Positions 1 to 8,009 of a stretch of 28,174 bases of DNA are shown here, piece after piece. The notes under the pieces are model-generated. The model was given only the letters and a program-made list of their open reading frames with translations. It was not told where the DNA came from and made no database searches. Source of the stretch: a candidate division CSSED10-310 bacterium (GTDB taxonomy: Bacteria > CSSED10-310 > JAFGDC01); NCBI GenBank assembly GCA_016932295.1, contig JAFGDC010000141.1:1-28174 (forward strand), given 5' to 3'. The translations under genes were made by a program, and so were the position numbers. The number at the start of each line of letters is the position of its first letter. Positions within the stretch are counted from its first letter, which is position 1.

Positions 1-1
1 A

Positions 2-940
2 CTGCTGCCACCGTTCAGCGAGGAGCCGGCGGTCATGGCGCTTCACCTTGGTCATCCGGAGTGGTTGATCAGGCGCTGGCTGAGAAGATACGGAGCCGGA
101 GCGACACGGCGTTTATGCGAGTGGAACAACCGCGTGCATCCCTTGACATTGCGGGTGAACACCTTGAAAACCACCGCCATCGAGCTGTGCGAGGTCCTCC
201 GGGATGAGGGCTTCCAGGCGGAGACCGATTCGCGGCTGCCGAATTGCTGTCTGGTGGATGGCGCTCGTGGTTTGTTCGATGGTGGAGCCTACAACGCCGG
301 CCTGTTTCATGTGCAGGGGCGGTCGTCCCAGGTGGCCGCGACGATGGCGGCGCCCGCACCCGGTCACCTGGTTCTCGATGCATGCGCGGGCCGCGGCGGC
401 AAATCATTCCTCATGGCGCAACAGTGCTCCTGTCGTGCCCGTATAGTCAGTACTGACCGGGTGTCCGCCGTGCGTGGCGTGCTGATCCGCGAAGCACGCC
501 GGTTGGGTATCCCCTGTATTCGGCCGGTGACCGCCGACGCCCTCGATTTGCCCGAAGCGTTACGGGGACCCTACGATTCGATTCTGCTGGATGCACCCTG
601 TTCAGGATTGGGAACCATACACCGCCACCAGGAAATCAAGTGGAACAGGAGCCGGGAAGCTGTCGGCCGTCTTCATGATGAGCAGACAAAGCTGTTAACA
701 AAATGTGTCGAATATCTTAAAGTGGGAGGTGCCCTGCTGTACGCGGTTTGCACATTCGAACCCGAGGAAACGGTGGATGTGGTCAATGCGGTCCTTGCCC
801 GCGGGTTGGCGGTGCAACCGCTGCCGGCTGAACTCAGGGAATACGGTCTGCAGGTGGATGAGGATGGCACTATGACGATTCTGCCGCAGCGTGACGACAT
901 GGAAGGTTTTTTCATGGCGCGCCTGGTCAGGGTGCGATGA
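2..940 (+). CDS. rsmB: 16S rRNA (cytosine-5) methyltransferase RsmB, C-terminal part (cut by left edge)
   Basis: This is a class I SAM-dependent RNA m5C methyltransferase of the NOL1/NOP2/Sun family; RsmB methylates C967 of 16S rRNA. The frame is open to the left edge. The first ATG, at base 35, is very probably internal, because the residues around it (HPEWLIRRWLRRYG) match the junction that follows the N-terminal NusB-like domain of RsmB, which would lie outside the window. Counting from that ATG, the SAM-binding loop DACAGRGGKS is at about 115-124. Motif IV (LDAPCSGLGTIHRH) has Cys189 and motif VI (YAVCTFEPEE) has the catalytic Cys239. The stop overlaps the next gene's ATG (ATGA), so the two are probably translationally coupled. 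The rsmB-PASTA-rpe order is familiar from deltaproteobacteria (recalled, not searched). Confidence 0.9.
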   Translation: MLPPFSEEPAVMALHLGHPEWLIRRWLRRYGAGATRRLCEWNNRVHPLTLRVNTLKTTAIELCEVLRDEGFQAETDSRLPNCCLVDGARGLFDGGAYNAGLFHVQGRSSQVAATMAAPAPGHLVLDACAGRGGKSFLMAQQCSCRARIVSTDRVSAVRGVLIREARRLGIPCIRPVTADALDLPEALRGPYDSILLDAPCSGLGTIHRHQEIKWNRSREAVGRLHDEQTKLLTKCVEYLKVGGALLYAVCTFEPEETVDVVNAVLARGLAVQPLPAELREYGLQVDEDGTMTILPQRDDMEGFFMARLVRVR

Positions 941-1875
941 ACCGTTTCATGCGTCTGCTATGGATTCCGCTGTGGATCGTCCTGGTCATCGGCGCCGGCA
1001 TTGGCAGCTTCTGGTTGACACTCCTGCTGTTCAGCAAGAGTCCCGAAGTGCGTGTGCCGGACCTTCGGGGCCTGGATTTCATCGAAGCCATCGAAATCAC
1101 CCAGTCACGGGATCTCGTGCTCTACCTGGAGGAACGCGTCTTCAATGATGAGCAGCCGCGCGGCATGATCGTCCAGCAAGTACCGGAACCAGGGCAGCTC
1201 TGCAAGCCTGGGCGGAAAATCAAGGTGCGCATAAGCCGGGGCCGGGCGAGGATCGATGTTCCCGATCTCCGGGGACTGCCGCTGCGGCAGGCGGCCCACC
1301 GGCTGGAGATTCTCGGACTGACGCCGGGTGAGGTGACCGCCATTCACAGTGATCTCATGGGTCGCGGCCTCGTCCTTGCCACGGCGCCTCCTGCGGGTGC
1401 CGCCATGGACAGCGGCAGGCTGGTCAAGTTCATCGTGAGCGAAGGCAATGCGCGGCAGTTCGTGATGCCGTCGCTCGTTGATGGCACGCTGGAAGACGCC
1501 CGCGCCTTCTTCGGAAAAGCCGGGATAAAGATTCAGAATGTGCGCTACCGTTCCACAGGTGGCGCCGCGCAGGGAACGGTGCTTGCGCAGATCCCGTCAC
1601 CTGGCCTGCCGGTCTCCGGCGCCGACGATATTCACCTGACGGTCCAGGGAACGGTCCAGCAAGCCGACGAAAAGTATCGATTCGTCTGGCAGGCACCCAC
1701 CTCATATCGGGCGAGCACGGCAACGGTGGTGATGAACCACGGGGATGCGCAGGAAACGCTCTGGGAAAACAAGATAGAAAGCGGCGAAAAGATCGTTGCC
1801 GAGACGCGATGGACCGACGGCGGCACCATCTCGGTCTATCTGGACGGCAACCTGGTATACAAAGAACAATTATAA
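937..1875 (+). CDS. Membrane-anchored protein with three PASTA domains
   Basis: This 312-residue protein has a short cytoplasmic N-terminus, one membrane segment at about 9-32 and then periplasmic domains. Three PASTA repeats follow at about 37-101, 106-170 and 174-240. The first two open with VPDLRG and the third with MPSLVDG; each carries the usual proline-glycine turn before the last strand. The last ~70 residues (241-312) are not PASTA and I do not recognise them. There is no kinase or transpeptidase domain, unlike the PASTA proteins of Gram-positive bacteria. PASTA domains bind muropeptides or peptidoglycan, or act as spacers. A peptidoglycan-contact role here is inference. The gene overlaps rsmB by 4 bases and sits 10 bases before rpe. 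Confidence 0.85.
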   Translation: MNRFMRLLWIPLWIVLVIGAGIGSFWLTLLLFSKSPEVRVPDLRGLDFIEAIEITQSRDLVLYLEERVFNDEQPRGMIVQQVPEPGQLCKPGRKIKVRISRGRARIDVPDLRGLPLRQAAHRLEILGLTPGEVTAIHSDLMGRGLVLATAPPAGAAMDSGRLVKFIVSEGNARQFVMPSLVDGTLEDARAFFGKAGIKIQNVRYRSTGGAAQGTVLAQIPSPGLPVSGADDIHLTVQGTVQQADEKYRFVWQAPTSYRASTATVVMNHGDAQETLWENKIESGEKIVAETRWTDGGTISVYLDGNLVYKEQL

Positions 1876-1885
1876 GGGGGAAGAA

Positions 1886-2647
1886 ATGACGGAGATAGCT
1901 CCATCTATCCTCTCGGCCGATTTCACGCTCCTGGGCGAGGAAATCGACAGTGTTATCACGGCCGGCGCCAGGATACTGCATGTTGATGTCATGGATGGTC
2001 GTTTCGTGCCCAACATCACCATCGGCCCACCGGTCCTGCGCTCCATCAGCGACTACCTGGCGCGATCTACTGCCAGCGCCCCGCACGCCGAACGGGTGCT
2101 TCTCGATACGCACTTGATGATCGTGGAACCGGAAGCCCTCATACCCAAGTTTGTCCATGCCGGCGCGCAGTATCTCACTGTGCACCAGGAAGCCTGCCCT
2201 CACCTGGACCGGACCATCCGCACCATCAAGGCTGCCGGGATTAAGGCCGGCGTTTCCATCAATCCGGCGACGCCACTGAGCCTTTTGGAGCACCTGCTCG
2301 TGGAGGAGGATGGGCGGCCGCTGGTGGATTTGATATTACTCATGTCCGTCAATCCCGGCGCCGGTGGTCAGGCGTTCATACCCTACATGCATGGCAAGAT
2401 TCGGACCCTGAGAAGCATGCTGGACAGGGCTGGATTGACCGGTCGAACCGTGCTCGAGGTGGATGGCGGCATCAAGGACGACAACATCCTCCAGGTCATC
2501 GCGGAAGGCGCGGATTGGGTGGTGGTGGGAACCGGCATCTATACGCGCGATTGCGATCCCGGTGAGCGGTTCAGGGTATTGGATGGGATGATTCATCCGA
2601 GACGGCTCGCGGCCGAGCGACGTGAGCAATGTGGTGAGACACCATGA
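1886..2647 (+). CDS. rpe: Ribulose-phosphate 3-epimerase
   Basis: This TIM-barrel enzyme interconverts ribulose 5-phosphate and xylulose 5-phosphate in the pentose-phosphate pathway. I chose the ATG at 1886 because a purine-rich Shine-Dalgarno (AAGGGGG, 1874-1880) precedes it and the protein then starts MTEIAPSILSADF, the family's usual N-terminus. The upstream extension of the frame only overlaps the PASTA gene. The metal ligands are visible: His32 and Asp34 in HVDVMDG, His76 in DTHLM and Asp192 in EVDGGI. The phosphate-binding loop MSVNPGAGGQ is also present. At 253 residues it is longer than the usual ~220. The extra length lies in a loop before DTHLM (about 57-72), a few residues near 139-145, and the C-terminus. 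The stop overlaps the purH start (ATGA). Confidence 0.93.
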   Translation: MTEIAPSILSADFTLLGEEIDSVITAGARILHVDVMDGRFVPNITIGPPVLRSISDYLARSTASAPHAERVLLDTHLMIVEPEALIPKFVHAGAQYLTVHQEACPHLDRTIRTIKAAGIKAGVSINPATPLSLLEHLLVEEDGRPLVDLILLMSVNPGAGGQAFIPYMHGKIRTLRSMLDRAGLTGRTVLEVDGGIKDDNILQVIAEGADWVVVGTGIYTRDCDPGERFRVLDGMIHPRRLAAERREQCGETP

Positions 2648-4173
2648 GGATTCTTGTCAGCGCCAGCGACAAGGCGGGATTGCTGCCCTTCTGTGCCAGA
2701 CTGGTGGAGTTGGGTAACGAGTTGATCAGTACCGGCGGTTCCGCTGAGTTCCTTCGCCGGGGAGGATTGCCGGTAACGGATGTCGCCGCAGTGACGGGAT
2801 TTCCAGAGATCCTTGATGGTCGTGTCAAGACACTGCACCCGATGGTTTTCGGAGGGATACTCGCCAACCTGGATGACGCGGATCATCAACGGCAGCTCGA
2901 TGCGCACGGGATCGGCGCCATCGGCATGGTGATCGTGAATTTCTACCCTTTCCATCTCCAGGTCGATGAGAACACTCCCGAGCAGGTGGCTGTTGAATTG
3001 ATCGATATCGGAGGTCCGAGCCTGGTGCGCGCCGCCGCCAAGAATTATAAGCATGTTGTCGTATTGGTTGATCCGTCTGATTATTCTCTCGTCCTGTCCC
3101 GGCTCGAGTCTGGCGGGATACCCATGGAAGTCAGGCGGAGCTTGGCTGGCAAGGCGTTCGCGCTGACCAGCGAATACGACGGTCTGATTGCCGGCTTCAT
3201 GGCCGCGGGTACGAGCGAACGCCGTTTTCCGGAACGATTGTCCTTGCTGGCGGACAAGACCGGTGATCTTCGGTACGGTGAGAATCCTCATCAAGCGGCC
3301 GCACGGTATCATGTACGTCGGGGATCGGGTTTTTCTGCCATGCGTCAGCTCAGCGGCAAGCCGCTTTCCTACAATAACCTGCTGGATTTGTACAGCGCCG
3401 GTGAACTGGTCGCCGCCTTCTCACGGCCGACAGTGGCTTTCGTGAAACACGGCAATCCATGCGGCGTCGCCTCCTCGGACAGCCTGGATGAAGCGTACCG
3501 ACTGGCCCGTCTGGCTGATCCTGAGTCAGCCTACGGCGCGGTGGTGGCGGCCAACCGGCGAATCGACGAGGCCATGACGGAGCGGATCAATAAAACGCGG
3601 TTCATCGAGTGCCTGCTGGCGCCGGAGATCCCGGGGCGATCCTTCGAGTTGCTGACGCGGAAGGATTCCAGGCGCTTCCTGGAACTGGATATGGAGGTGT
3701 GGCGCAACAGCGCCGGCCGCAATCGCTGGCGGATGCTGGACGATATCATCCTTTGCCAGCAGCATGATGAAATGGAGGATGAAGCGAACTGGCGGGTGGT
3801 GACCGAACGGGTACCGGACGAACTGGAACTGAAATCCATGCGATTCGCCTGGAAAGTGTGTCGATTCGTCAAATCCAATGCCATCGTCATCGCCACCGGA
3901 GAGCGGACCGCCGGAATCGGCGCCGGTCAGATGAGCCGTGTGGGTGCGGTGAAGATCGCCGTCGAAGGGGCCGGAACCCTTTGCCGGTGCGCGGTCATGG
4001 CCTCTGATGCGTTTTTCCCGTTTCGAGATGGCCCGGATCACGCCATCCGGGCGGGGGTAACCGCCATCATTCAGCCGGGTGGTTCACTACGGGATATGGA
4101 TACCGTGGCGGCCTGCAATGAAAATGGCGTGGCGATGGTAATCACCGGCGCGCGCCATTTCAAACACGAATGA
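2644..4173 (+). CDS. purH: Bifunctional AICAR transformylase / IMP cyclohydrolase
   Basis: This enzyme catalyses the last two steps of IMP synthesis: formylation of AICAR by 10-formyl-THF, then ring closure. The N-terminal MGS-like cyclohydrolase domain (about 1-140) shows SDKAGL, STGGS, FPEILDGRVKTLHP and VNFYPF. The transformylase domain starts near 195 with LRYGENPHQ. It carries LSYNNLLD, the catalytic Lys-His in FVKHGNPCG, the stretch FAWKVCRFVKSNAIV and a C-terminal TGARHFKH. At 509 residues it is full length or slightly short for the family. It overlaps rpe by 4 bases and is followed after 10 bases by purD, so it is co-transcribed with two other purine genes. Confidence 0.95.
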   Translation: MRILVSASDKAGLLPFCARLVELGNELISTGGSAEFLRRGGLPVTDVAAVTGFPEILDGRVKTLHPMVFGGILANLDDADHQRQLDAHGIGAIGMVIVNFYPFHLQVDENTPEQVAVELIDIGGPSLVRAAAKNYKHVVVLVDPSDYSLVLSRLESGGIPMEVRRSLAGKAFALTSEYDGLIAGFMAAGTSERRFPERLSLLADKTGDLRYGENPHQAAARYHVRRGSGFSAMRQLSGKPLSYNNLLDLYSAGELVAAFSRPTVAFVKHGNPCGVASSDSLDEAYRLARLADPESAYGAVVAANRRIDEAMTERINKTRFIECLLAPEIPGRSFELLTRKDSRRFLELDMEVWRNSAGRNRWRMLDDIILCQQHDEMEDEANWRVVTERVPDELELKSMRFAWKVCRFVKSNAIVIATGERTAGIGAGQMSRVGAVKIAVEGAGTLCRCAVMASDAFFPFRDGPDHAIRAGVTAIIQPGGSLRDMDTVAACNENGVAMVITGARHFKHE

Positions 4174-4183
4174 AGGGGATATC

Positions 4184-5473
4184 GTGAAGGTCCTGATCGT
4201 GGGTGGTGGCGGCCGGGAACATGCCCTGGCATGGAAGGTCGGGCGCAGCGAACTGGTGAACGAGGTGCTGTGCGCGCCGGGTAACGGCGGTACCTGCCTG
4301 GAGGCAGAGAATGTGCCCGTTGCCGCGGATGATCTGGATAACCTGGTTCGGTTGGTGGAGGAACGTGACGTGGACCTGACGGTCATCGGGCCTGAACAGC
4401 CTATTGTCCTGGGCCTGGCGGATCGTCTCGAGGCCATCGGCCGCCGCGTATTCGGACCATCGGCCGCGGCCGCCAGGTTGGAAGGCAGCAAGGTATTCGC
4501 CCGGCGGTTCATGAAACGACACGGAATACCATCGGTCGAGTTCGAGGCATCGGACGATGTGGCGCATCTGGAGGATATCGTCCGCGGGTGGCCTGAAGAT
4601 GCGATGGTGGTGAAAGCCGACGGCCTGGCTGCCGGCAAGGGCGTGCTGGTCTGCGGCGATCGTACGGAAGCCCTGGAGGCGGTTCGAGCCATGGCAGTCG
4701 AACGGCGGTTCGGTGCGGCTGGTTCACGGGTCATCATCGAACAACGCCTGTCGGGACCAGAGGTGTCAATGCTGGCTGTCGCCGACGGGGAACGATGCAT
4801 TCCCCTTGCGCCGGCCCGGGATTTCAAAAAGGCGTTTGATGGCGATCGAGGCCAGAACACCGGCGGAATGGGTGCGTACTCACCGGTACCAGGCCTGGAT
4901 GACAGGCTGATTGCGACCATACACGCCACCATTCTGGAACCCGTGGTCGCCGCCATGAAGCAGGAGGGAATACCATTTCGGGGATTGCTGTATGCCGGCT
5001 TGATGCTCACCAGGAGCGGACCGCGGGTATTGGAATTCAACGTCAGGTTCGGTGATCCTGAAACCCAGCCGCTGCTCATGAGAATGGCGTCAGACCTGGT
5101 GCCGCCCATGATGCAGGCCGCTGTAGGGCGCTTGGAAACGTACCCGCTCCGCTGGCTGGAGAAATGCGCCCACTGCGTGGTCTGCGCATCCGGCGGTTAT
5201 CCTGGCGAGTACGAAAAAGGCATGCGCATCACAGGTCTTGACGCAGCAGTTGGTGAGGATGTCATGGTGTTCCATGCGGGTACGACCCGCAGAGGTGACG
5301 AACTGGTGACATCCGGCGGCAGGGTGCTGGCCGTCACTGCCCTGGGTGACGACCACGCGGACGCCTCACGGCGGGTGTACGAGGTGGTGACATCGATTCA
5401 TTTCACGGGCATGCGGTTTCGTTCCGATATCAGCCCGTGTGGGTTGGATCACCAGGATGGCGTGGGGAGGTAG
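4184..5473 (+). CDS. purD: Phosphoribosylamine-glycine ligase (GAR synthetase)
   Basis: This ATP-grasp ligase joins phosphoribosylamine and glycine in the second step of purine synthesis. It starts at a GTG (4184) with an AAGGGGA Shine-Dalgarno that begins at the last base of the purH stop codon. The N-terminal domain shows VLIVGGGGREHALAW and APGNGGT, followed by IGPEQP. The ATP-grasp core shows VVKADGLAAGKGV, the EVSML strand, AFDGDRGQNTGGMGAYSP and the Mg-binding EFNVRFGDPETQ. At 429 residues it has the usual length. A long minus-strand frame overlies the gene (4087-5109) but has no recognisable domain and is a shadow. Confidence 0.95.
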   Translation: MKVLIVGGGGREHALAWKVGRSELVNEVLCAPGNGGTCLEAENVPVAADDLDNLVRLVEERDVDLTVIGPEQPIVLGLADRLEAIGRRVFGPSAAAARLEGSKVFARRFMKRHGIPSVEFEASDDVAHLEDIVRGWPEDAMVVKADGLAAGKGVLVCGDRTEALEAVRAMAVERRFGAAGSRVIIEQRLSGPEVSMLAVADGERCIPLAPARDFKKAFDGDRGQNTGGMGAYSPVPGLDDRLIATIHATILEPVVAAMKQEGIPFRGLLYAGLMLTRSGPRVLEFNVRFGDPETQPLLMRMASDLVPPMMQAAVGRLETYPLRWLEKCAHCVVCASGGYPGEYEKGMRITGLDAAVGEDVMVFHAGTTRRGDELVTSGGRVLAVTALGDDHADASRRVYEVVTSIHFTGMRFRSDISPCGLDHQDGVGR

Positions 5474-5476
5474 CAC

Positions 5477-5983
5477 ATGAAAAGGCCGCAAGTATGTATC
5501 GTCATGGGAAGCACATCCGATCTGCCGGTGATGAAGGCCGCCGCGGAGGTGTTGGACAGCTTCGAAGTTCCATTTCGCATAACCATCTCATCGGCACATC
5601 GCTCGCCCGATCGAACCAAGAAGTTGGCTCAAGACGGGGAACGGGAGGGCATCAAGGTGTTCATCGTGGGCGCGGGATATGCCGCAGTGCTGGCGGGAGT
5701 CATCGCGGCGGAAACAGTGGTGCCGGTGCTGGGCGTTCCCATCGAGTCATCGCCGCTGCGAGGATTCGATGCCCTGCTCGCCACCGTCCAAATGCCGGCG
5801 GGGGTACCGGTGGGGACCATGTCGGTGGGTATTTCCGGAGCGAAAAACGCCGCCCTCATGGCTGTGGAGATCGTTGGATTGAGCGATCCTGAACTCCAGG
5901 ATCGGTACCGCGCCTACAAGCGTGAGCTGGCCGAGGGGGTCGAGGCCAGGGCCAGAGAAGTGGAGCGACAATTCGAGAAGTAG
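5477..5983 (+). CDS. purE: Phosphoribosylaminoimidazole carboxylase / N5-CAIR mutase PurE
   Basis: PurE makes CAIR, either from N5-CAIR (class I, with PurK) or from AIR and CO2 (class II). Three bases separate it from purD, and a GGGGAGG ribosome site lies just before the purD stop. The signature stretches are present: MGSTSDL, SSAHRSP with the catalytic His, VPVLGVPIESS and VQMPAGVPVGT. One point is unusual: the loop that normally reads GAGGAAHLPG (or GAGxAAHLAG) here reads GAGYAAVLAG, so the commonly conserved second active-site histidine is valine. The length of 168 residues is normal. No purK is visible. I favour class I because of the SAHRSP and QMPAGVPV motifs, but the class is not proven. 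Confidence 0.93.
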   Translation: MKRPQVCIVMGSTSDLPVMKAAAEVLDSFEVPFRITISSAHRSPDRTKKLAQDGEREGIKVFIVGAGYAAVLAGVIAAETVVPVLGVPIESSPLRGFDALLATVQMPAGVPVGTMSVGISGAKNAALMAVEIVGLSDPELQDRYRAYKRELAEGVEARAREVERQFEK

Positions 5984-6181
5984 GGAAAAAGTGAATCCCA
6001 CGGTGCCGGGCGCTCGATCATCCGATGGAGCCGTTTTTGTGGCAATCGGTGCGACCATCATCGGTCGAGCGGAATGTCACGTCGGTCGGTACGGTGGTCA
6101 GAGAGCCGGGGAGACTGGATCGTGAAACAAGCTGGTATTCCTCTCCTCGAGAGGGGCAGTCTGTAGGGTGCGGTGAGCCGC

Positions 6182-6634
6182 TCAGTGTAACAAGGGAACG
6201 TCTTTGGGGAAATTCCTGACGAACCAGACGAACCCCAGTCCGATGCGTTCGGAGGCGAAAATGCTCTGCTCTTCGAGAAAGACCTTCAGTCCTTCCTCAT
6301 CCAGTCGGTATTCGAGTTTGAATTCCTCAGTCAGGTAATTGTAAAACTCTCCATTGAGATGCATGGTGAGTATTTCCTGATCCTTGATGAATGGCAGCGC
6401 TTCGTCGTTGGAAAGGGCATCTTCCAGTTCTGGCGAGAGGGATTCCTCTTCCTCGTCCGCGTCAATCGCCGGCAGGTCGAACAGGATCAATCGCCGGCTG
6501 TCCAGGTGATACTCGCGTGGAGTCAGGAGTTCGTGCAGCGCTTCGCTGGGCTCCTGATCCATCTCCAGATCGAGATCAATCTCATCAGGTGTTGCGAACA
6601 GCCAAATCACTTTCTCGGTCAACTCAACCCCCAT
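6182..6634 (-). CDS. Acidic hypothetical protein
   Basis: This is a 150-residue, strongly acidic protein that I do not recognise. A Glu/Asp-rich run (EEEES) near 80-84 divides an N-terminal half (VIWLFATPDEID, then LILFDLPAID) from a C-terminal half rich in aromatic and acidic residues that ends WFVRNFPKDVPLLH. It has no signal peptide or membrane segment and is probably cytoplasmic. The ATG at 6634 has only a weak upstream ribosome site; a start a few codons later is possible. A candidate terminator (6745-6797) separates it from ssb, so it may be transcribed from its own promoter in the AT-rich stretch near 6711-6740. The ORF is credible because of its length and even composition, but the function is unknown. 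Confidence 0.6.
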   Translation of the reverse strand: MGVELTEKVIWLFATPDEIDLDLEMDQEPSEALHELLTPREYHLDSRRLILFDLPAIDADEEEESLSPELEDALSNDEALPFIKDQEILTMHLNGEFYNYLTEEFKLEYRLDEEGLKVFLEEQSIFASERIGLGFVWFVRNFPKDVPLLH

Positions 6635-6744
6635 CGAGAAAATTCCGGCCCACTGTAAGAGCCATCAGCGTGGATGTCAACCACCTTCCGGGCTCAACAT
6701 CAATTGAGCTACTATATTTTAATCAGCAAATCAAATTTCATCGG

Positions 6745-6797
6745 AAAAAAAGTTAAAAAACGTTCTCTGCCCGTACGGGCTGATCGTCAGTCAGAGA
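6745..6797 (-). terminator. Branched hairpin followed by T-tracts downstream of ssb
   Basis: On the minus strand, downstream of the ssb stop, a 6-bp outer stem (bases 6792-6797 pair with 6764-6769, TCTCTG/CAGAGA) encloses two smaller perfect hairpins, 6780-6790 (CTGA/TCAG) and 6770-6779 (CCCG/CGGG). Three bases after the outer stem comes a run of six T (6755-6760 on the complement), then a run of seven T (6745-6751). This fits an intrinsic terminator for the 8600-6818 transcription unit. The three-way layout is unusual for a terminator. Confidence 0.55.
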
Positions 6798-6817
6798 TTG
6801 TTCTGGTGCCGCCGTAT

Positions 6818-7267
6818 CTAGAAGGGGATCTCGTCCTCTCCCCCCCCGTCATCTTCGATGGACGTTTCATCATACCCGTAATTTTGCGGTTCATAGGACG
6901 GTGGCGCCTCGCCGGCATGTGGTCCGGGACCCGAATCGCCACGTGGCGTGAGCATTTCCAGTTCCATCACCTTGACCTCCAACATGCTACGCTTACCGCC
7001 GTCGCGGTTGTCCGTCCATTCCCGGTATTCCAATGCGCCACGGATGGCGATCTTGTGCCCTTTCTTGACATACCTGCTGATCACATCAGCGGTCTTTCCA
7101 AAGGCGGTCAACCCGATCCAATGGGTTTTTTCCTGGCGCTGTCCAGACGCTTTGTCGGTCCAACGATCACTCACCGCAAGCCGCATCTTGGCGATCTGTG
7201 CGCCACTCGGTAAAAAACGAATCTCCGGATCCGCTCCCAGGCGTCCGATTAAAAAAACGACATTCAT
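6818..7267 (-). CDS. ssb: Single-stranded DNA-binding protein
   Basis: This is a homotetrameric OB-fold protein that coats single-stranded DNA in replication and repair. The ATG at 7267 is preferred because GGGAG lies just upstream and the protein then begins MNVVFLIGRLGADPE, the standard SSB N-terminus; an in-frame TTG six codons earlier is less likely. The OB fold covers about 1-105 (LIGRLGADPEIRF, KTHWIGLTAFGKTAD, YVKKGHKIAIRG). A Gly/Pro/Asp-rich tail follows and ends in the acidic tip EDEIPF, which recruits partner proteins. It is 149 residues, slightly short. A run of eight G (coding strand) lies six to eight codons before the end. It sits 38 bases after the HAD gene. Confidence 0.95.
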   Translation of the reverse strand: MNVVFLIGRLGADPEIRFLPSGAQIAKMRLAVSDRWTDKASGQRQEKTHWIGLTAFGKTADVISRYVKKGHKIAIRGALEYREWTDNRDGGKRSMLEVKVMELEMLTPRGDSGPGPHAGEAPPSYEPQNYGYDETSIEDDGGGEDEIPF

Positions 7268-7305
7268 CTCCACTCCCTCACTCAATGAAAAGGTTGATCC
7301 GATTC

Positions 7306-7980
7306 CTATTGTTCGGTGGTCTCCCCACCCTCAACCCGAGCCGCCGCATCGCCGTCTTCCGGCGTGGGCGGCAGTACGCCCGCCAACGCCGCCAGAACCC
7401 GTTCCCACCCTTCCCGGGTAGGAGAATCCAGGAGCAACGCCCGGACTCCGGCCATCTCATACGCTGATTTGTCCGATTCGCGGTCACCGATGCCGAACAG
7501 AATGTCAAACCTGGACCGCAGCGCGCTCACCCGTTCCACTTTAAATTCGAGCGTTTTGCCGTACCGGGGTCGCAACAGCACCTGCCCGGATGGGAATCCG
7601 TGTTCCTTAAGCCAGTTCTCCGTAGCCTGCTGGAGCGTGTCCTCCCTGCTGCTCAGGTAGATTATCGAGATGCCGCGGTGAACGAATTCATCCAATACCT
7701 GCTTCGCGCCTGGAATCGGCTGATCCCAGGCAATCCTGTCGGGAAGGAAATACTGCTGCCAATCAAGGCTGCCTTTCGCATCGGTGGCTGTTTCCCGGCG
7801 GCGGGTTTCATCCGCGACCGTTCCGTCGATATCGATGATACATGCCGGGGTTTTCCTGGCCTCGCCGAGAGCGCTGCAGATGCCAAGTCCGAGAAGGAAC
7901 ACCAGCACCAGGAAAAAGAGTGCGGCATCGAGATGCAAATCAACACCTAACCTGCGGTCGATAAACCGTGATCCGCTCAT
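7306..7980 (-). CDS. Membrane-anchored HAD-family acid phosphatase
   Basis: This HAD-superfamily hydrolase has 224 residues. An N-terminal hydrophobic segment (about 19-38) serves as a membrane anchor or uncleaved signal. Motif I is IIDIDGTVAD, with the nucleophile Asp50 and Asp52; motif II is IIYLSSRE; a lysine lies in KTLEFKVER; motif III is GIGDRESD (Asp166). A cap-like stretch with several Trp residues sits between motifs I and II. The layout recalls the class B/C secreted acid phosphatase and polynucleotide-phosphatase-like groups. If the N-terminus is a periplasmic anchor, it may dephosphorylate nucleotides outside the cytoplasm (inference). It lies 29 bases after the secreted-protein gene and 38 before ssb. 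The substrate is unknown. Confidence 0.75.
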   Translation of the reverse strand: MSGSRFIDRRLGVDLHLDAALFFLVLVFLLGLGICSALGEARKTPACIIDIDGTVADETRRRETATDAKGSLDWQQYFLPDRIAWDQPIPGAKQVLDEFVHRGISIIYLSSREDTLQQATENWLKEHGFPSGQVLLRPRYGKTLEFKVERVSALRSRFDILFGIGDRESDKSAYEMAGVRALLLDSPTREGWERVLAALAGVLPPTPEDGDAAARVEGGETTEQ

Positions 7981-8009
7981 AATACGTCCCGATTCCGTTC
8001 ACGCCGGCA

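Noticed and set aside
4087..5109. Minus-strand open frame of 340 codons over purD
   Set aside because: It is antisense to a full set of purD motifs, Ser/Arg-rich, and has no recognisable domain.
6140..6154. CCTCTC/GAGAGG hairpin after purE as a terminator
   Set aside because: The loop is only three bases, no T-tract follows, and it lies about 160 bases after the stop.
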